From: Craterostigma plantagineum
Lineage: Eukaryota > Streptophyta > Magnoliopsida > Lamiales > Linderniaceae
Length of the DNA: 64,000 nucleotides
Direction of reading: 5' to 3'
Assembly (NCBI GenBank): GCA_027422505.1
Contig: JAPQWV010001568.1
Span: 17,700-81,699, forward strand
Part shown: positions 24,401 through 35,523 of the stretch, one piece after another
Layout of the letters: every line of letters starts with the position of its first letter
How positions within the stretch are numbered: position 1 is the first letter of the stretch
Translations under genes and position numbers: made by a program
Notes under the pieces: generated by a model
Told to the model about the DNA's origin: nothing
Database searches by the model: none
What the model saw: only the letters and a program-made list of their open reading frames with translations

Positions 24401-25381
24401 TATCGTTCTTCTCCTGTATGTTGATGATATGCTAATTGTCGGACAAGATGCAGAGATGATTAGCAGGTTGAAGAAAGATTTGTCAAAGACGTTTGACATG
24501 AAGGATTTGGGTTCGGCAAAACGGATTCTCGGAATGGAGATTACCCGAGATCGAAAAGCTGGGAAATTATGGTTATCCCAGGAGCGCTATATGAACGAGT
24601 TCTGGAGAGGTTCAATATGAAGTATGCTAAGCCAGTTAGCACGCCACTTGCCGCACACTTTCAGTTGCGAAAGAAATCCGGTCCATCAACAAACGAAGAC
24701 GGAGAAGATGTCCCAGATGTTCCATATTCATCGGCGGTCGGAAGTTTGATGTACGCCATGGTGTGTACGAGGCCAGATATCGCTCACGCAGTTGGCGTTG
24801 TGAGTCGATTTCTATCGAATCCCGGGAAGTCACATTGGGAAGCAGTGAAGTGGATCTTGAGGTACCTGAGAGGAACTTCCAAATTATGTCTAACGTTTGG
24901 AAGTGGTAAATGTTTTCTTACAGGCTATACGGATGCTGATATGGCCGGTGATCTTGACAGCAGAAAGTCAACGTCGGGATACATATTTACATTCTCAGGG
25001 GGAGCTATCTCATGGCAGTCGAGGTTACAGAAATGTGTTTCTTTATCAACTACTGAAGCGGAGTATGTTGCAGCAACAGAAGCTGGCAAGGAGATGCTCT
25101 GGTTGAAGAGATTTCTTCAGGAGTTGGGAATTCAGCAGGAGGAGTACATAATATTTTGCGATAGTCAAAGTGCTTTGGACTTGAGCAAGAATACTATGTA
25201 TCATTCGAGGACGAAACACATCGACGTTCGTTACCATTGGCTCAGACTGACTGTTGAGGAAAAAGCGTTCAAGCTGGAGAAGATCCACACAGACAAGAAT
25301 GTTGCGGACATTCTGACGAAAGTTATTCCCAAGGAGAAGACTGAATTCTGCGTCAGGGTCGCTGGCATGGGCTATCGCTGA
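21415..25381 (+). pseudogene. Copia gag-pol polyprotein, disabled
   Basis: Gag begins at ATG 21415. Visible parts are a CCHC knuckle (CYHCGKIGHLQRNC, ~22100-22141), protease (WIVDSGASYHC, ~22270), GAG-pre-integrase (LWHRRLAHVG), integrase core (VHSDVCGPM, RTDNGGEY), RT (KARLVVKGF, LYVDDMLIVG) and RNase H (EYVAATEAGKE, SRTKHIDVRYHW). Three lesions stop a full product: a 1-base frame change near 21650 in Gag, an in-frame TAG at 23130-23132 in integrase, and a frame change near 24590-24606 between RT and RNase H. The two frame changes could be sequence error; the nonsense change is a substitution. Confidence 0.93.
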
Positions 25382-25432
25382 GGCGGCAGGAGATCTCCCC
25401 CGAAATAATGAATAAGGCTGGAGGGGAAGAAT

Positions 25433-26020
25433 TGTTAGGTCCAGCCTTTGACAAGGCAACGCACACCAAAGAAGAACAAAGAAAAAATAATATTATATTA
25501 TAATATTATTTTAATGAAAGGTTCATATTGAAGGGCGACGCGGCGGATTCCTGGCTACCCGTTTCGAGTGGTCCAGAAAAGCTGAAGACATCTATAAATA
25601 GGCTGAGGATTCTTCAGTTATTATCATCACAAGCTCATTCGAGTTTTACTAAATAGAGAGAAATAGTTCGAGTGAATTGTGAGGTTATCAGTTCAGGTAG
25701 AAACTGATAGGGTTCCACATCCACAGAGAGGTGTGAGGTAAACACGAGTGGTAAAAGTGAGATAGTAAAAATTCGAGGGTTGTAATTTTTACTATAGTGA
25801 AGATTTTGCCGACTCGGCCGTGGTTTTTCCCTCTTCGTTAACAGAGGGTTTTCCACGTTAAAATTCTGGTGTTCTTCTTACCTTACGGTAATTTATTTTT
25901 ACCGTGGTAGTTACTGTGCGGGTCCCACCAAATTTACCTCGTGGGTCTCACTTCTCCCGATCGTCGTACCGAGCCAAACCGGGACCAATTCCGCTGCGGG
26001 GCCCACCACCATTCCCAACA
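25433..26020 (+). repeat. 3' LTR of Copia element
   Basis: 588 bp, TG...CA ends, followed by the target-site copy TATTT at 26021-26025. Confidence 0.93.
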
Positions 26021-26150
26021 TATTTCAAGGTTTGTTATGTCAAAGCGGAAGAAGAGTTCGGTTACAATCATCCATTGGGCGGACTACGATTCCTTGCAGC
26101 GAGGCGATGTTCATTGAATTAACTTCTCAACTAGCAGGAAACCACAAGAC
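26021..26150 (+). pseudogene. SAUR pseudogene, 3' part
   Basis: Resumes at the codon where the Copia insertion cut the gene: [15 protein letters not shown] reads in one frame, then TIPCSEAMFIELTSQLAG in another, so at least one further indel is present. Matches residues ~66-99 of the intact SAUR at 18163-18462. Confidence 0.88.
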
Positions 26151-27873
26151 GATGACGTATATTATATTACATCCCACGTACTTAGTTTTAGAGAAGCGAT
26201 TAAAAAAATCAAATCTTGGAATTAGCTTACGATCGGGCTTTATGTCGGGCACTTACTACAATCAAGGCCCGTCAACACGTCCATTTGGGCTTTATGTCGG
26301 GCACAGAAGGCCCATCCTAGCCCGGAAGCAATATAAATAAACATTATTATTAAGAAAAGATTCTGTTTTTTTTTTTCAAGAAATAGAAGAAGAAATCGCT
26401 ATTAATAGTTCATATGGGTGCGTCAGTCTCTGCGTAGGGCATGCATGCATGCATCAATGCATGGATTCGTAAAGATCTACTTTACATATTGCTGTAGAGG
26501 AGTAGCATTGGTGGTACGTACTTTGTGACGCGTGCATATATTCATCAATAATAGACATATATTTCTAAAAGTAGGTATCTAATTAAAGCCGTTTAAATCT
26601 CCAAGGACTGCCAAAGACTCCACGCCAGTGATACTCATACTGTTTTACTAGTCTCTTTCGTGTAATACTTCGAACGGCCCTCCATACGCTGCTGATATCC
26701 ATTTTGTCTTTATGAGCAAAATCATCAAACTGTTGTGTATATCTATGAGCCTTTCAATAGATATCTGTGTCGTTTTCAGTTGATCTATCGAACATTTCCT
26801 CCTCCCCATTAATGGACGATATGATAATGCCATATATATCGTAATGAGATTCTCTTACGCCGTACGACGTCATCTTTCCTCATCATACGTGAATATGCCG
26901 TGCTACACATTTACACCAACAAATATCAAATAATATATATATACGTATATGATATTTAACCTATTCATCAGCACTGAGACACGGTACTGAGAAGAGGCAG
27001 GTAAAGTAAGTAAATATCTTAAGCTTTGGTGAGACAAAGAGATAATACTATAGTTGAAATTATACGTACAATTCAATCTATATTTCGAGGAAAGGTGATG
27101 TGGTGAGGCAGTGTACGCAAGGACATTCATACCACAAGTAAACAAACAACCATAAGAATGGGTAGCCATCGATTAGGACAAAGTTGGGATGGATACACTT
27201 GCATTACACGCAATCATGGATATGTGTCTGAACAATCAGTCACGGTTTTCATTGCAGGCGTATGGTACCAATCTTACTCCATGTAAATCATCGGTACTTA
27301 CAAGAACGAGGGTAAAAAGAGTATGAGATGAATTGAGTTATTAATTTATGGATATATAAGGAATTGAGATGGACCCATTTCATTTCATGTATTGATTCGT
27401 TAATAAGCATCATCATTACTTGTATAATTTCTGTGGGATCCTCTCCGAAAAAAACCCATACAATCAAGAATTGACCATTATATTGATTAATCTTTGACGG
27501 AGTGAGGTTAGGCATTATTTGTATTCCCTCACCAAGTAAATTATTACAATTTATGGAGACGATGAAACAACTAATTATTACACGGATAATGAGTTTCGTG
27601 ATTAAAAAAAGATCCATTTATTTTTAAATATAACATATAGGTCGTCCCCTAATTATGCAGTCCGATTAAAAGGTCTTCTCATGTTTCCCTAACTCGGACA
27701 TAGCCCATCAAATCTATCTTCCTTTCACTTTATTGGGATAGGATTGACTAATTAAAGCTTATGACTTCTTAACAATAACACATCAATTACCAGATAAAGA
27801 AAGAAAATTGAACAGAAAATACACGGGGAGAGTTACTAATGTACCCAAAAAAACTAGAGAATTTCAAATGCTT
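26151..27873. other. intergenic DNA, no gene seen
   Basis: Two copies of GGGCTTTATGTCGGGCAC lie at about 26235 and 26288. Overlapping CATGCA (RY-type) words cluster at about 26440-26465. No ORF with recognisable content. Confidence 0.45.
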
Positions 27874-27874
27874 A

Positions 27875-28414
27875 GAGCATCTCCAAGGGTCCTCTATACA
27901 TGGAGTTGGACACCATGTATGAGGTTGGAGGAGCTCCAACGACCCCTCAAACGCCACACCAAAATGGGGGATTGAACAGTATTACGCTATATATAGCGGG
28001 CACTGTTCACCTCTATACACAACACACACCACAATATATATATATTAATTTCTTTTATTCTTTAATTATTTAATTATATGTGTAATCATGATTAAATATG
28101 TATTAGCTAAAACTTCGTAATTTATTTTTTGATAGTGTTTCGGAAAATTATATGATTGTTTCACTTATAAAATAAATTAATGAATATTTTAGATCACTTA
28201 ATTATTTTGAAAGGTATTTCAATAAATTATTTTAAAATTCAAAGTATAACGAAATGCATACTTTAAATTAAATATAATAAATTATAGTGTGATTAATCCA
28301 TATAGAGGAAAATATAGAGGAGATTGTTGGAGTTCAATGATACTGTTCAAACTCTATAGCTGGAGGAATTGTACTGTTGCAACTTTATAGGTAGATGAGC
28401 TGTTGGAGATACTC
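27875..28414. mobile_element. PIF/Harbinger-like MITE
   Basis: About 540 bp with terminal inverted repeats GAGCATCTCCAA and TTGGAGATACTC (one mismatch), flanked by TTA on both sides (27872-27874 and 28415-28417), the 3-bp target duplication of PIF/Harbinger elements. The subterminal parts are also inverted-repeat rich (CTCTATA, CTGTTCA, GGAG words). No coding capacity. Confidence 0.8.
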
Positions 28415-28539
28415 TTAAAAGATATACATAATGTACGCAGCTGAGGAAGAAGCTGTGGAGAAACGACGACAGAAGAACGAGGAAGAGATAAACTGAAAAG
28501 TAATTGACTATATATATGCTTCGAATTAGTTAAGCTCTA

Positions 28540-29356
28540 CTACTGTTGTAGTCTCAACTCAGACACAGCATGGCATGCATCGTAAAATGCCTGAACAATG
28601 ACGTCATGGTACCTCGTCGAATTCAGAGAGAGAAAGCACTGAAGCAACTGCTCCAATTCCCTTTCGTCGAACATATTTTTTCTCCAAAACCATGTCGACC
28701 ATGGAGATCTTGAAGTCCTCGTACGGATCCCTCGATTTCTTGACGACTGCGAAGCTCTCCTTCACTTTCCCGTCTATGGTGCACGGTATCAGCTTTTTAA
28801 ACACCGACAGCCTCGCCGGCGTCGCCGCCTCCGAGCGCCTGGACTTGACGATCTTACTCCTCCGCCGCTGGCATGGAACGTAGGCGGCGTCGTGGGAAGC
28901 AGAGGCGCCCTCGTCGGTATCCGTCGACCAGCGCCGGCCGGCGTGGCGGTTGTAGAGGCAAGGCGATTCCTCTTCTTCCTCTTCGCTGGTGAACGAGTTG
29001 GGCCAGCTGCTCTCGGCGGAGGAGGTGGCGGCGCTGAGGCTTACGGGCGGCGGGAGGCCGCGGGTGGCCCGCTTCTTCGTCCGTCGACGGTGGCGTCGCT
29101 TTGGCGGCGGCGTCGGCGTGGCGGTGATGACGTGGTACTTGGGCTGTGTTTGGAAGGTATAGTACTGCAGCTGTGGCGGTGGTCGAAGGGTGGTTGAAGT
29201 GACGTCGTCATGGTTGAACGACGTCGGCCGCTGCCGTGATTTCGCCGCCGACGAAGGGATGGGATTTCGCGGGAGGTTGGAAGGGTCTTTTGAACGGCAA
29301 GATTGGAGAGTGGTGGCGATCGCTCTGTAGATTCGTAGCTTGAAATGCTTGGACAT
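28540..29356 (-). CDS. OVATE family protein (OFP), frameshifted in an A-run
   Basis: Plant-specific transcriptional repressor that interacts with TALE homeodomain and TRM proteins in organ shape control. The ATG at 29354-29356 opens MSKHFKLRIYRAIATTLQSC, the OFP-type N-terminus. Basic and Ser-rich central parts follow, then the start of the C-terminal OVATE domain (ESFAVVKKSRDPYEDFKISM). The frame then leaves the domain at an A6 run (28676-28681): in the annotated frame it ends at 28604 after a junk tail, while in the +1 frame the domain continues as FDERELEQLLQCFLSLNS, then RYHDVIVQAF, to a stop at 28540-28542. One base fewer in the A-run would give a normal 272-residue protein. A TATA-like CTATATAAACTCC lies at 29408-29420 (minus strand). 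Confidence 0.85.
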
Positions 29357-30473
29357 TTTTATTTGTATTTGTTTTATTTGATTGTGTGAAAAGTGTCATG
29401 GGAAAGTGGAGTTTATATAGAGAGAGGGGCCAAAATATTTACATTTTCGTGTTAATTAAAAGATAAGTATTAGTTTTTCTTAAACTGAATATCGTAGACT
29501 TGTACGTGTTGTAATGAACCCGTCAAATATAGGCATTCTATTCACAGCTTAGATCTCCATTAAAATCTTAGCTGTGTTTTGCCGTCTTCCATTCCAATGA
29601 GCAAAAAGCCTACTGACGTTGATTGATTAAGAGAGAGAGATGATCATATCAATGTTCGGGCCCAAATAATAAAGCCCGTTGGCCCGATTTGGCCTCTAAC
29701 TGAAGCCCAATAATGGTACACGAGCCATTTGGTTGCGGTGCGGGTCAGGGCACCTGGCCGGGTATTGTCGGTTTCCACCATGGAGCGGGTCGGGTTTGCC
29801 TATCTGGCTTTTGCTGAGCTGTTGCTGTTGTGGTTGTTAGGAATTTATATTTGCTTAATATTTAATAGTATCGAATTTGTAGATTGCCTATGAGCTGAGT
29901 TGTATCGTATGTATGTATCTTCATTGACATAATAAGACACAATTTTAGTCGCCTCCACGTGAAGTAAAAACAAGTTGTAAAGAACAATCGAACGTTAAAT
30001 GGAATAAACTCATCAGAATTGGATAGGCACTATAAAAAAATATATAAGGATCGTAATTTCTATATATGTTCCTTTTTATTTAGACGTGGGAGATGGTAAG
30101 TTAAATTGAAAGGCAAATTAGGAACAACAATTAACTAAAAGTTGGATGTTGTTCCAGATTAAGTGAAGATATATGTTAAATAATAATAAATACAGTAAGA
30201 ATCTACAACCAAAGACAATAATAATACTATAAAATCGCTTTACAAAGACAATGGTGCTTTGGAATTACACAAATGCGTCTCTTTCTCCCCCCTCTCTCTC
30301 TCCTCTTTCCCCTCCCCCTTTCTCTCTAGTAGCTGGGATCCCATTAGTCGATCTTCTTTTCTGTAATTGAACCCGCGTGCTAAAACGCGAAATAGCAAGG
30401 TACGGCTGACAGAGAGGGGGGGAATCTTTCGGTTCCAATATTTATTTCTCTCACTCTTTGGAGTTTCTAGAAG
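29357..30473. promoter_or_regulatory. divergent region between OFP and SYP132-like gene
   Basis: Contains the OFP TATA-like box near 29410. A pyrimidine-rich tract of CTCTCTC and CCCCTTTCTCTC at about 30280-30330 is typical of a plant core promoter or leader and probably belongs to the syntaxin gene. No gene in between. Confidence 0.5.
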
Positions 30474-33378
30474 ATGAACGACCTTTTGACGGTGAGTTTT
30501 TTTTTACAGGGTACCCTTTTGTTTGAGGTTTATTATGTTACCATTGATCTGATGAGAGGCAGGTGGTTTATTGCCTTTGATGTTGATAATTTTCGAAGCG
30601 GTGTAACTTTAAAGATGAAGTTTTTTGGCTGTTCAATAAGATCTTTGGTGATTATTATAATCTTGCCGTATTGATGTCAAATTGGCGTAATATTGGTTTT
30701 CTTTGTTTTGATCTCTATGATTTGAATGCATTGGGTAGGAATTTGTTGTTGAAGATAACTTCTTGTTCTTAATTATGAATTATATTATTTTAATGCTGAA
30801 ATATGTGGATTAGAAGAATCTGGTCCAGTTAGCATATGGGAGAGTGAAAGCCTGAGTTTTCTTTTTGTATTCCGTAGTTGAATGTTGAATAAAGTTTGTC
30901 TTGTTGGGGGTGACCATTTTATAATAATGAATTACAGGGTGTTTGTTAGATGTATTAATTTTTTTTATGTTTATTGAATTGTCTCATCAATGTTTCCTTT
31001 TTCGACAAAAACCGTCTTAAACTTGTTATGCTTATTTCCATCCTTATCTTTGTCCCTTTCATTGTAGCTCAGTGTTTATTTTACGAATTTGTTGTAATTG
31101 TGACATGCATAACATGATGGCTTCTAAGGAAGACTCTCTGTATAGTCATCGAATCCCAAAAATTTTATAGTTATATACATATGTGAATTATTGTATTTAA
31201 CTTTATATTCTTTTATCTCCATTGTGCAGGATTCTTTTGTCATCCCACATAATGACGGTAACAGAAATGGAGATATTGAAATGGGAGTGGAGAGTCAAGT
31301 GAACTCGGGTGACCTAGGCCTGCAGAATTTCTTTAAGCAGGTGTCTACAACTTAGCTATATGATTGCTTGTGATCGTTGGAAGGAGTTATTACATTGAAC
31401 TCTTTATCTTCTGCAACGAACGCTATATTGATTTGTTTCACAGATAAGTTTTCACCCAGCTCTCATTTGATATTGCCAGGTTCAGGAGATTGAGAAGCAA
31501 TATGAAAAGCTCAACATACAACTGAGAAAGCTTCAGGTTTGTTTTATTAGCAACATTGTCTTATGAGCTGCTCATGCAGCGTCACCAAGAACTATTGATG
31601 GGGGGATCTATTTTTCTTTAATACAATTTTACCAATTTTCTGATTATAGGATGCACACGAAGAGTCAAAGGCAATTACCAAGGCTGCTGCCATGAAAGGT
31701 ATAATTCCCGTCCATCTTGAAGTGTAATAGCTTATCGAATGATGCTAGAATCTCTTTATGCGACCATTTGATGCATGATTAAGATCTTAGTTGCAGAGAC
31801 ATTGTCTTTTCGTAGTTCAGGAATATTTGCTATTGGAGTTTGGGATGTCTCAACTTTAACATTTCATGGTTGTTTTGTGATTCAGCTATCAAGAAGCGAA
31901 TGGAAAAAGACGTTGATGAAGTTGGCAAAATTGCACGTCTTATTAAGTTAAAAGTTGAGGAACTTGACAAAGAGGTGAGGACATTGACATTATATCATCC
32001 ATTAATTTTTTATTTTGTTTGTGCTGTTAATTTTGTTCTTTTTTGTCCAGAATTTGGCCAACAGACAGAAGCCTGGATGTGGAAAAGGATCAGGAGTGGA
32101 CAGATCAAGAACAGCAACAACAGTGTAAATTATCTTCGCTTAAATAAGTCCCCCTTTAATCATCTTGTCATATAAACTGATTGGTTGTTTTTTAATCCAA
32201 TTAATGATTCAAAACAATCAGTACTTTGAATTCCTAATACATTATGCCTCATTTCAGAGCCTTGAAGAAGAAGTTTAAAGACAGGATGTCCGAGTTTCAG
32301 GTTCATAAGCTACAAATTTCATTGTTTTCATTTTGAATACTTTTCTCCGCCCTTTAAAGTTCTTATTTTCTCTCCTCTTTCAGACTTTGAGAGAGAACAT
32401 ACATCAAGAATATCGTGAAGTTGTGGAGAGGCGCGTGTTTACAGGTTATGATAACTACACTTGGGAACTTATCATCTTCTGATTTGTTCATAGGCTGTTT
32501 TGTTAGAGAAAGAAAACCCGAGCGATTCTGATGGTTACTTGTTTTTATATTGTTTTTCAGTGACTGGCACCAGAGCTGATGAAGAGGTCAGTAAGAGTAT
32601 TCAATCCTTCATTTTCTTTTCATAAAAACATACATAACAGGTGCATATTAAAGTATCCTTTGTTTGCAGACAATTGATAAATTAATAGAGACAGGAGACA
32701 GTGAACAGATTTTTCAGAATGCCATTCGTGAACAAGGCCGAGGCCAGGTGCTCTCTCTCTCTCTCTCTCTCTTTATCTCGCTCTCTCTTTCTGAAAGTTT
32801 ACGTTCTTCTTTCAACAGTGCATACTATGCAATGCCTCTTATATTTACATATTTTTCTGTAGGTAATGGACACACTTGCTGAGATTCAAGAGCGACACGA
32901 TGCTGTCAGGGATTTGGAGAAGAAGCTTCTTGATTTGCAACAGGTTTGTTTCCTGCGTTGAAAGAAAAAAAAAAGAAGTTGCTATGACCATGCAATGATC
33001 GATCGATCTTCTTATCTGTTGTTCCGTTCTCTCTATTGCCACTCACTTAGATATTCCTAGACATGGCTGTGCTAGTGGACGCCCAAGGCGACATGCTCAA
33101 TAACATAGAATCACAGGTAATAATTCAAGCAACATATCCATGAAAGAACGTGTTGGGGATTGAGAAACTAAGCTCACACGGCCTGTTACGTAAAAAAATT
33201 TCAGGTCTCGTCTGCTGTGGACCACGTTCAGAGCGGTAACACTGCTCTTCAAAAGGCGAAGAGTTTACAGAGAAACTCGAGGAAATGGATGTGCATTGCT
33301 ATACTTATTCTTCTCATCATCGTAGCCATTATTGTGGTTGGCGTGCTGAAACCATGGCAGAACAAGAATGGTGCTTAG
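30474..33378 (+). CDS. SYP132: syntaxin of the SYP13 group (SYP132-like Qa-SNARE)
   Basis: Plasma-membrane Qa-SNARE for secretion, cell-plate formation and delivery of defence cargo. Thirteen exons: 30474-30491, 31230-31340, 31480-31536, 31650-31698, 31886-31974, 32051-32124, 32258-32300, 32384-32444, 32561-32586, 32670-32747, 32863-32943, 33051-33116, 33205-33378. All phases agree and the product is 308 residues (SYP132 is ~304). It starts MNDLLT|DSFV. The Habc region has [17 protein letters not shown] and [20 protein letters not shown]. The SNARE motif runs from [20 protein letters not shown] through [20 protein letters not shown]. The C-terminus is one membrane anchor ([19 protein letters not shown]). 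Exon 1 encodes only six residues. No lesion found. Confidence 0.96.
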
Positions 33379-33814
33379 TACTTCTTTGCTCGTGTGCGAT
33401 GCTGATGAGATGATGTACGATACAGAGAAAGAAAGACTGCTTACTGAGAATTAATTCTTCTTTCTTCTTCTATATATATATATATATGTTATATATGGTC
33501 TACTTCTATTCTATTGTAACGATGATTCTTTCTTTCCCTTTCCTTTCGAGGTTTGAGCAAAGCGTGCATGCACGAACATTTATTTTAATTCTTTTCTTTC
33601 AATGTGAAGATCAAGATTTGGAAATGCCAGTTTACAAGTTACATTTAACGCTATTCTTATAGTTGGTGTTGGTTGGACGTTAGAATGTAAATTGAAATGC
33701 TTGGAAAGGCTTGGGATATAAATTGTAAAAATGAAAGTATAAGGGCCAAAATGTCAATTATACATTCCTTGTTATAATCCATCCCTACTAGAAGACCTTG
33801 GTTGATTTCCTCTG

Positions 33815-35057
33815 ATGGTGATGGCGTCAGCGAACACGACACTAGACAATCCAACCCCCGAAAACGGCGCCGTAGACCTGACGGACGTCGACGATGACGT
33901 CCCGAGGCTCAGCTCCCAAGCTCTAGACGCTCTTAAGGAATTCCTGGCCGAGCAAAATAGGCACGCCGCCGCCGCCGCCGCCGCGGAGGAGGTAGAGGAA
34001 GAGGTGGCGCTTGTGGCTGAGGATTGGCGGCTCAGCCAGTTTTGGTACGACCGCCGCACCGCCGAGACGGTAGCCGGCGAGGTCGTTTCGATCTGCGATA
34101 CCTTAGCTTCTCCAAGTGTCGCGTGCGTCGCATGCCCCACTCTTTATGCTTATCTAAAGGTGCTTTCATTTCTGTTGATTAATTCTGTTGAATGTTCTTT
34201 AGTTGCCTGGACGTTGATATTTCGTAGAAGTTGAAGGTTTTGTTAGGGTTTATGAAAACTAATTGGGTAGCAGGATTAAGCTGCAGAGCTTTACCTTGAC
34301 TCCCAATCAGCCTATGAGTTTTGTGGAGGAACTTATGAAGTGATCCAAACTCTCCTTTGTTCATCATATTGATTGAAAATTCATCATTTATGTTTGAAAA
34401 TCAGAAAGCTGCTCCAGAAATGCCAGCGCAGCTTCTTGAGTATGACAAAAGGTTTGAACAATATGGGTCGGAATTCACGTTCTATGATTACAACCAGCCC
34501 GAGGACCTTCCTCTGTCGTTGAAGCATTCCTTTTCCGTCATAGTTGCAGATCCTCCTTACCTGGTAAGTAAGACCGATTGTTCTATTATGGCGCAATAAC
34601 TCGAGCCATTTCTTGTAACCAACGGTGGAGAAATTGGGTTTTTTTTTAGTATATAATCAAATCATACACTTGTCGTGGAGTTTGGAATGTTGTTTGAGTC
34701 GTTAGTCGATTTGGTTTCAGAGCAAAGAGTGCTTGGAGAAAGTGGCGGAGACAATTAGATATCTATCTAAACCGGACAACACATACGTGTTGCTGCTCAC
34801 TGGTAATAAGACACCTTTCGTTCATAGCAGGAAAAGGAAAGGCAAGTGCTTAGCTGCTGTTCTAATCGTTCGTAACGACTTTTGCAGGCGATGTTCAAAA
34901 GGATTTGGCTAGAGAGCTTTTGGGTTTGCGTCCGTGCGTTTTCAGGCCTCAACATTCGAGCAAACTCGGGAATGAGTTTCGACTTTTTACTAGCTATGAT
35001 CCCGGGGCTCGACTAGCGGCTGGGAGGAGTAATAATCCTCTGTTTTTGTTTGTTTAG
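33815..35057 (+). CDS. EEF1A lysine methyltransferase 1-like (EFM5/N6AMT2 family)
   Basis: SAM-dependent methyltransferase of the family that methylates an N-terminal lysine of eEF1A. Exons 33815-34159, 34405-34563, 34721-34802 and 34888-35057 give 251 residues with matching phases. The acidic N-terminus with an Ala run ([17 protein letters not shown]) precedes the family's [11 protein letters not shown]. The catalytic DPPY (VIVADPPYL) sits at the end of exon 2. [19 protein letters not shown] and the C-terminal [22 protein letters not shown] follow. Two ATGs lie at the start (MVM); either is possible. Spaced 436 bases from the syntaxin stop on the same strand. Confidence 0.92.
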
Positions 35058-35523
35058 GCTCAGTTAGGTTTATTAGAAAATCTTTATGAGAAGAATGTTA
35101 AGAAAAAACAATGTCAGTTACTCTATGCGCTTATGACCACATTCCTCTTACTTGTGACTCTTGAGTGTTGTTATTTCACGTTTTTTATTCTTTCCTCATC
35201 CAATACTGAAATGAAATCTCAAATTGTCCGTTTCCTTGTTTTCTGTTATTATGATTTTTTTTCTTCCCAATTTTTTCATTTAATATTTTTAAATAGTCTT
35301 AGAATTAAATTTTGCAAGTGACGCATATATATATACTGAAGGTGACGTAAAATATTAGTTTTAAAGTATGATTTATTTCTCAAGTTATTTACACGGGCCA
35401 AGTACAAGGAAAGCCCAACCCGACCCATATGAACCGTGTCCTGTATTGTATGAAGCATTAATATTCCAAATCCGAGTCGTAAGTTACATTTCTGGGCTCT
35501 AGCTTCGAAATTTCTGGTGAGCA

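Larger units (their letters stand above)
20703..26020 (+). mobile_element. Tnt1/Tork-like Copia LTR retrotransposon inserted in a SAUR gene, defective
   Basis: Complete 5.3-kb element with 5' LTR 20703-21306, primer site TGGTATCAGAGC at 21308-21319, gag-pol 21415-25381, a purine-rich tract at about 25421-25431 and 3' LTR 25433-26020. Target duplication TATTT (20698-20702 and 26021-26025). The LTRs differ by about seven substitutions, three 1-base indels and one ~18-bp indel, and the 5' LTR lacks the terminal CA, so it is older than the neighbouring non-autonomous element. Domain order Gag, protease, integrase, RT, RNase H is that of Copia; protein words are closest to Tnt1-like elements. Confidence 0.95.

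Noticed and set aside
28892..29197. Gly/Arg-rich + frame over the OFP gene
   Set aside because: Antisense shadow of the GC-rich OFP coding region.
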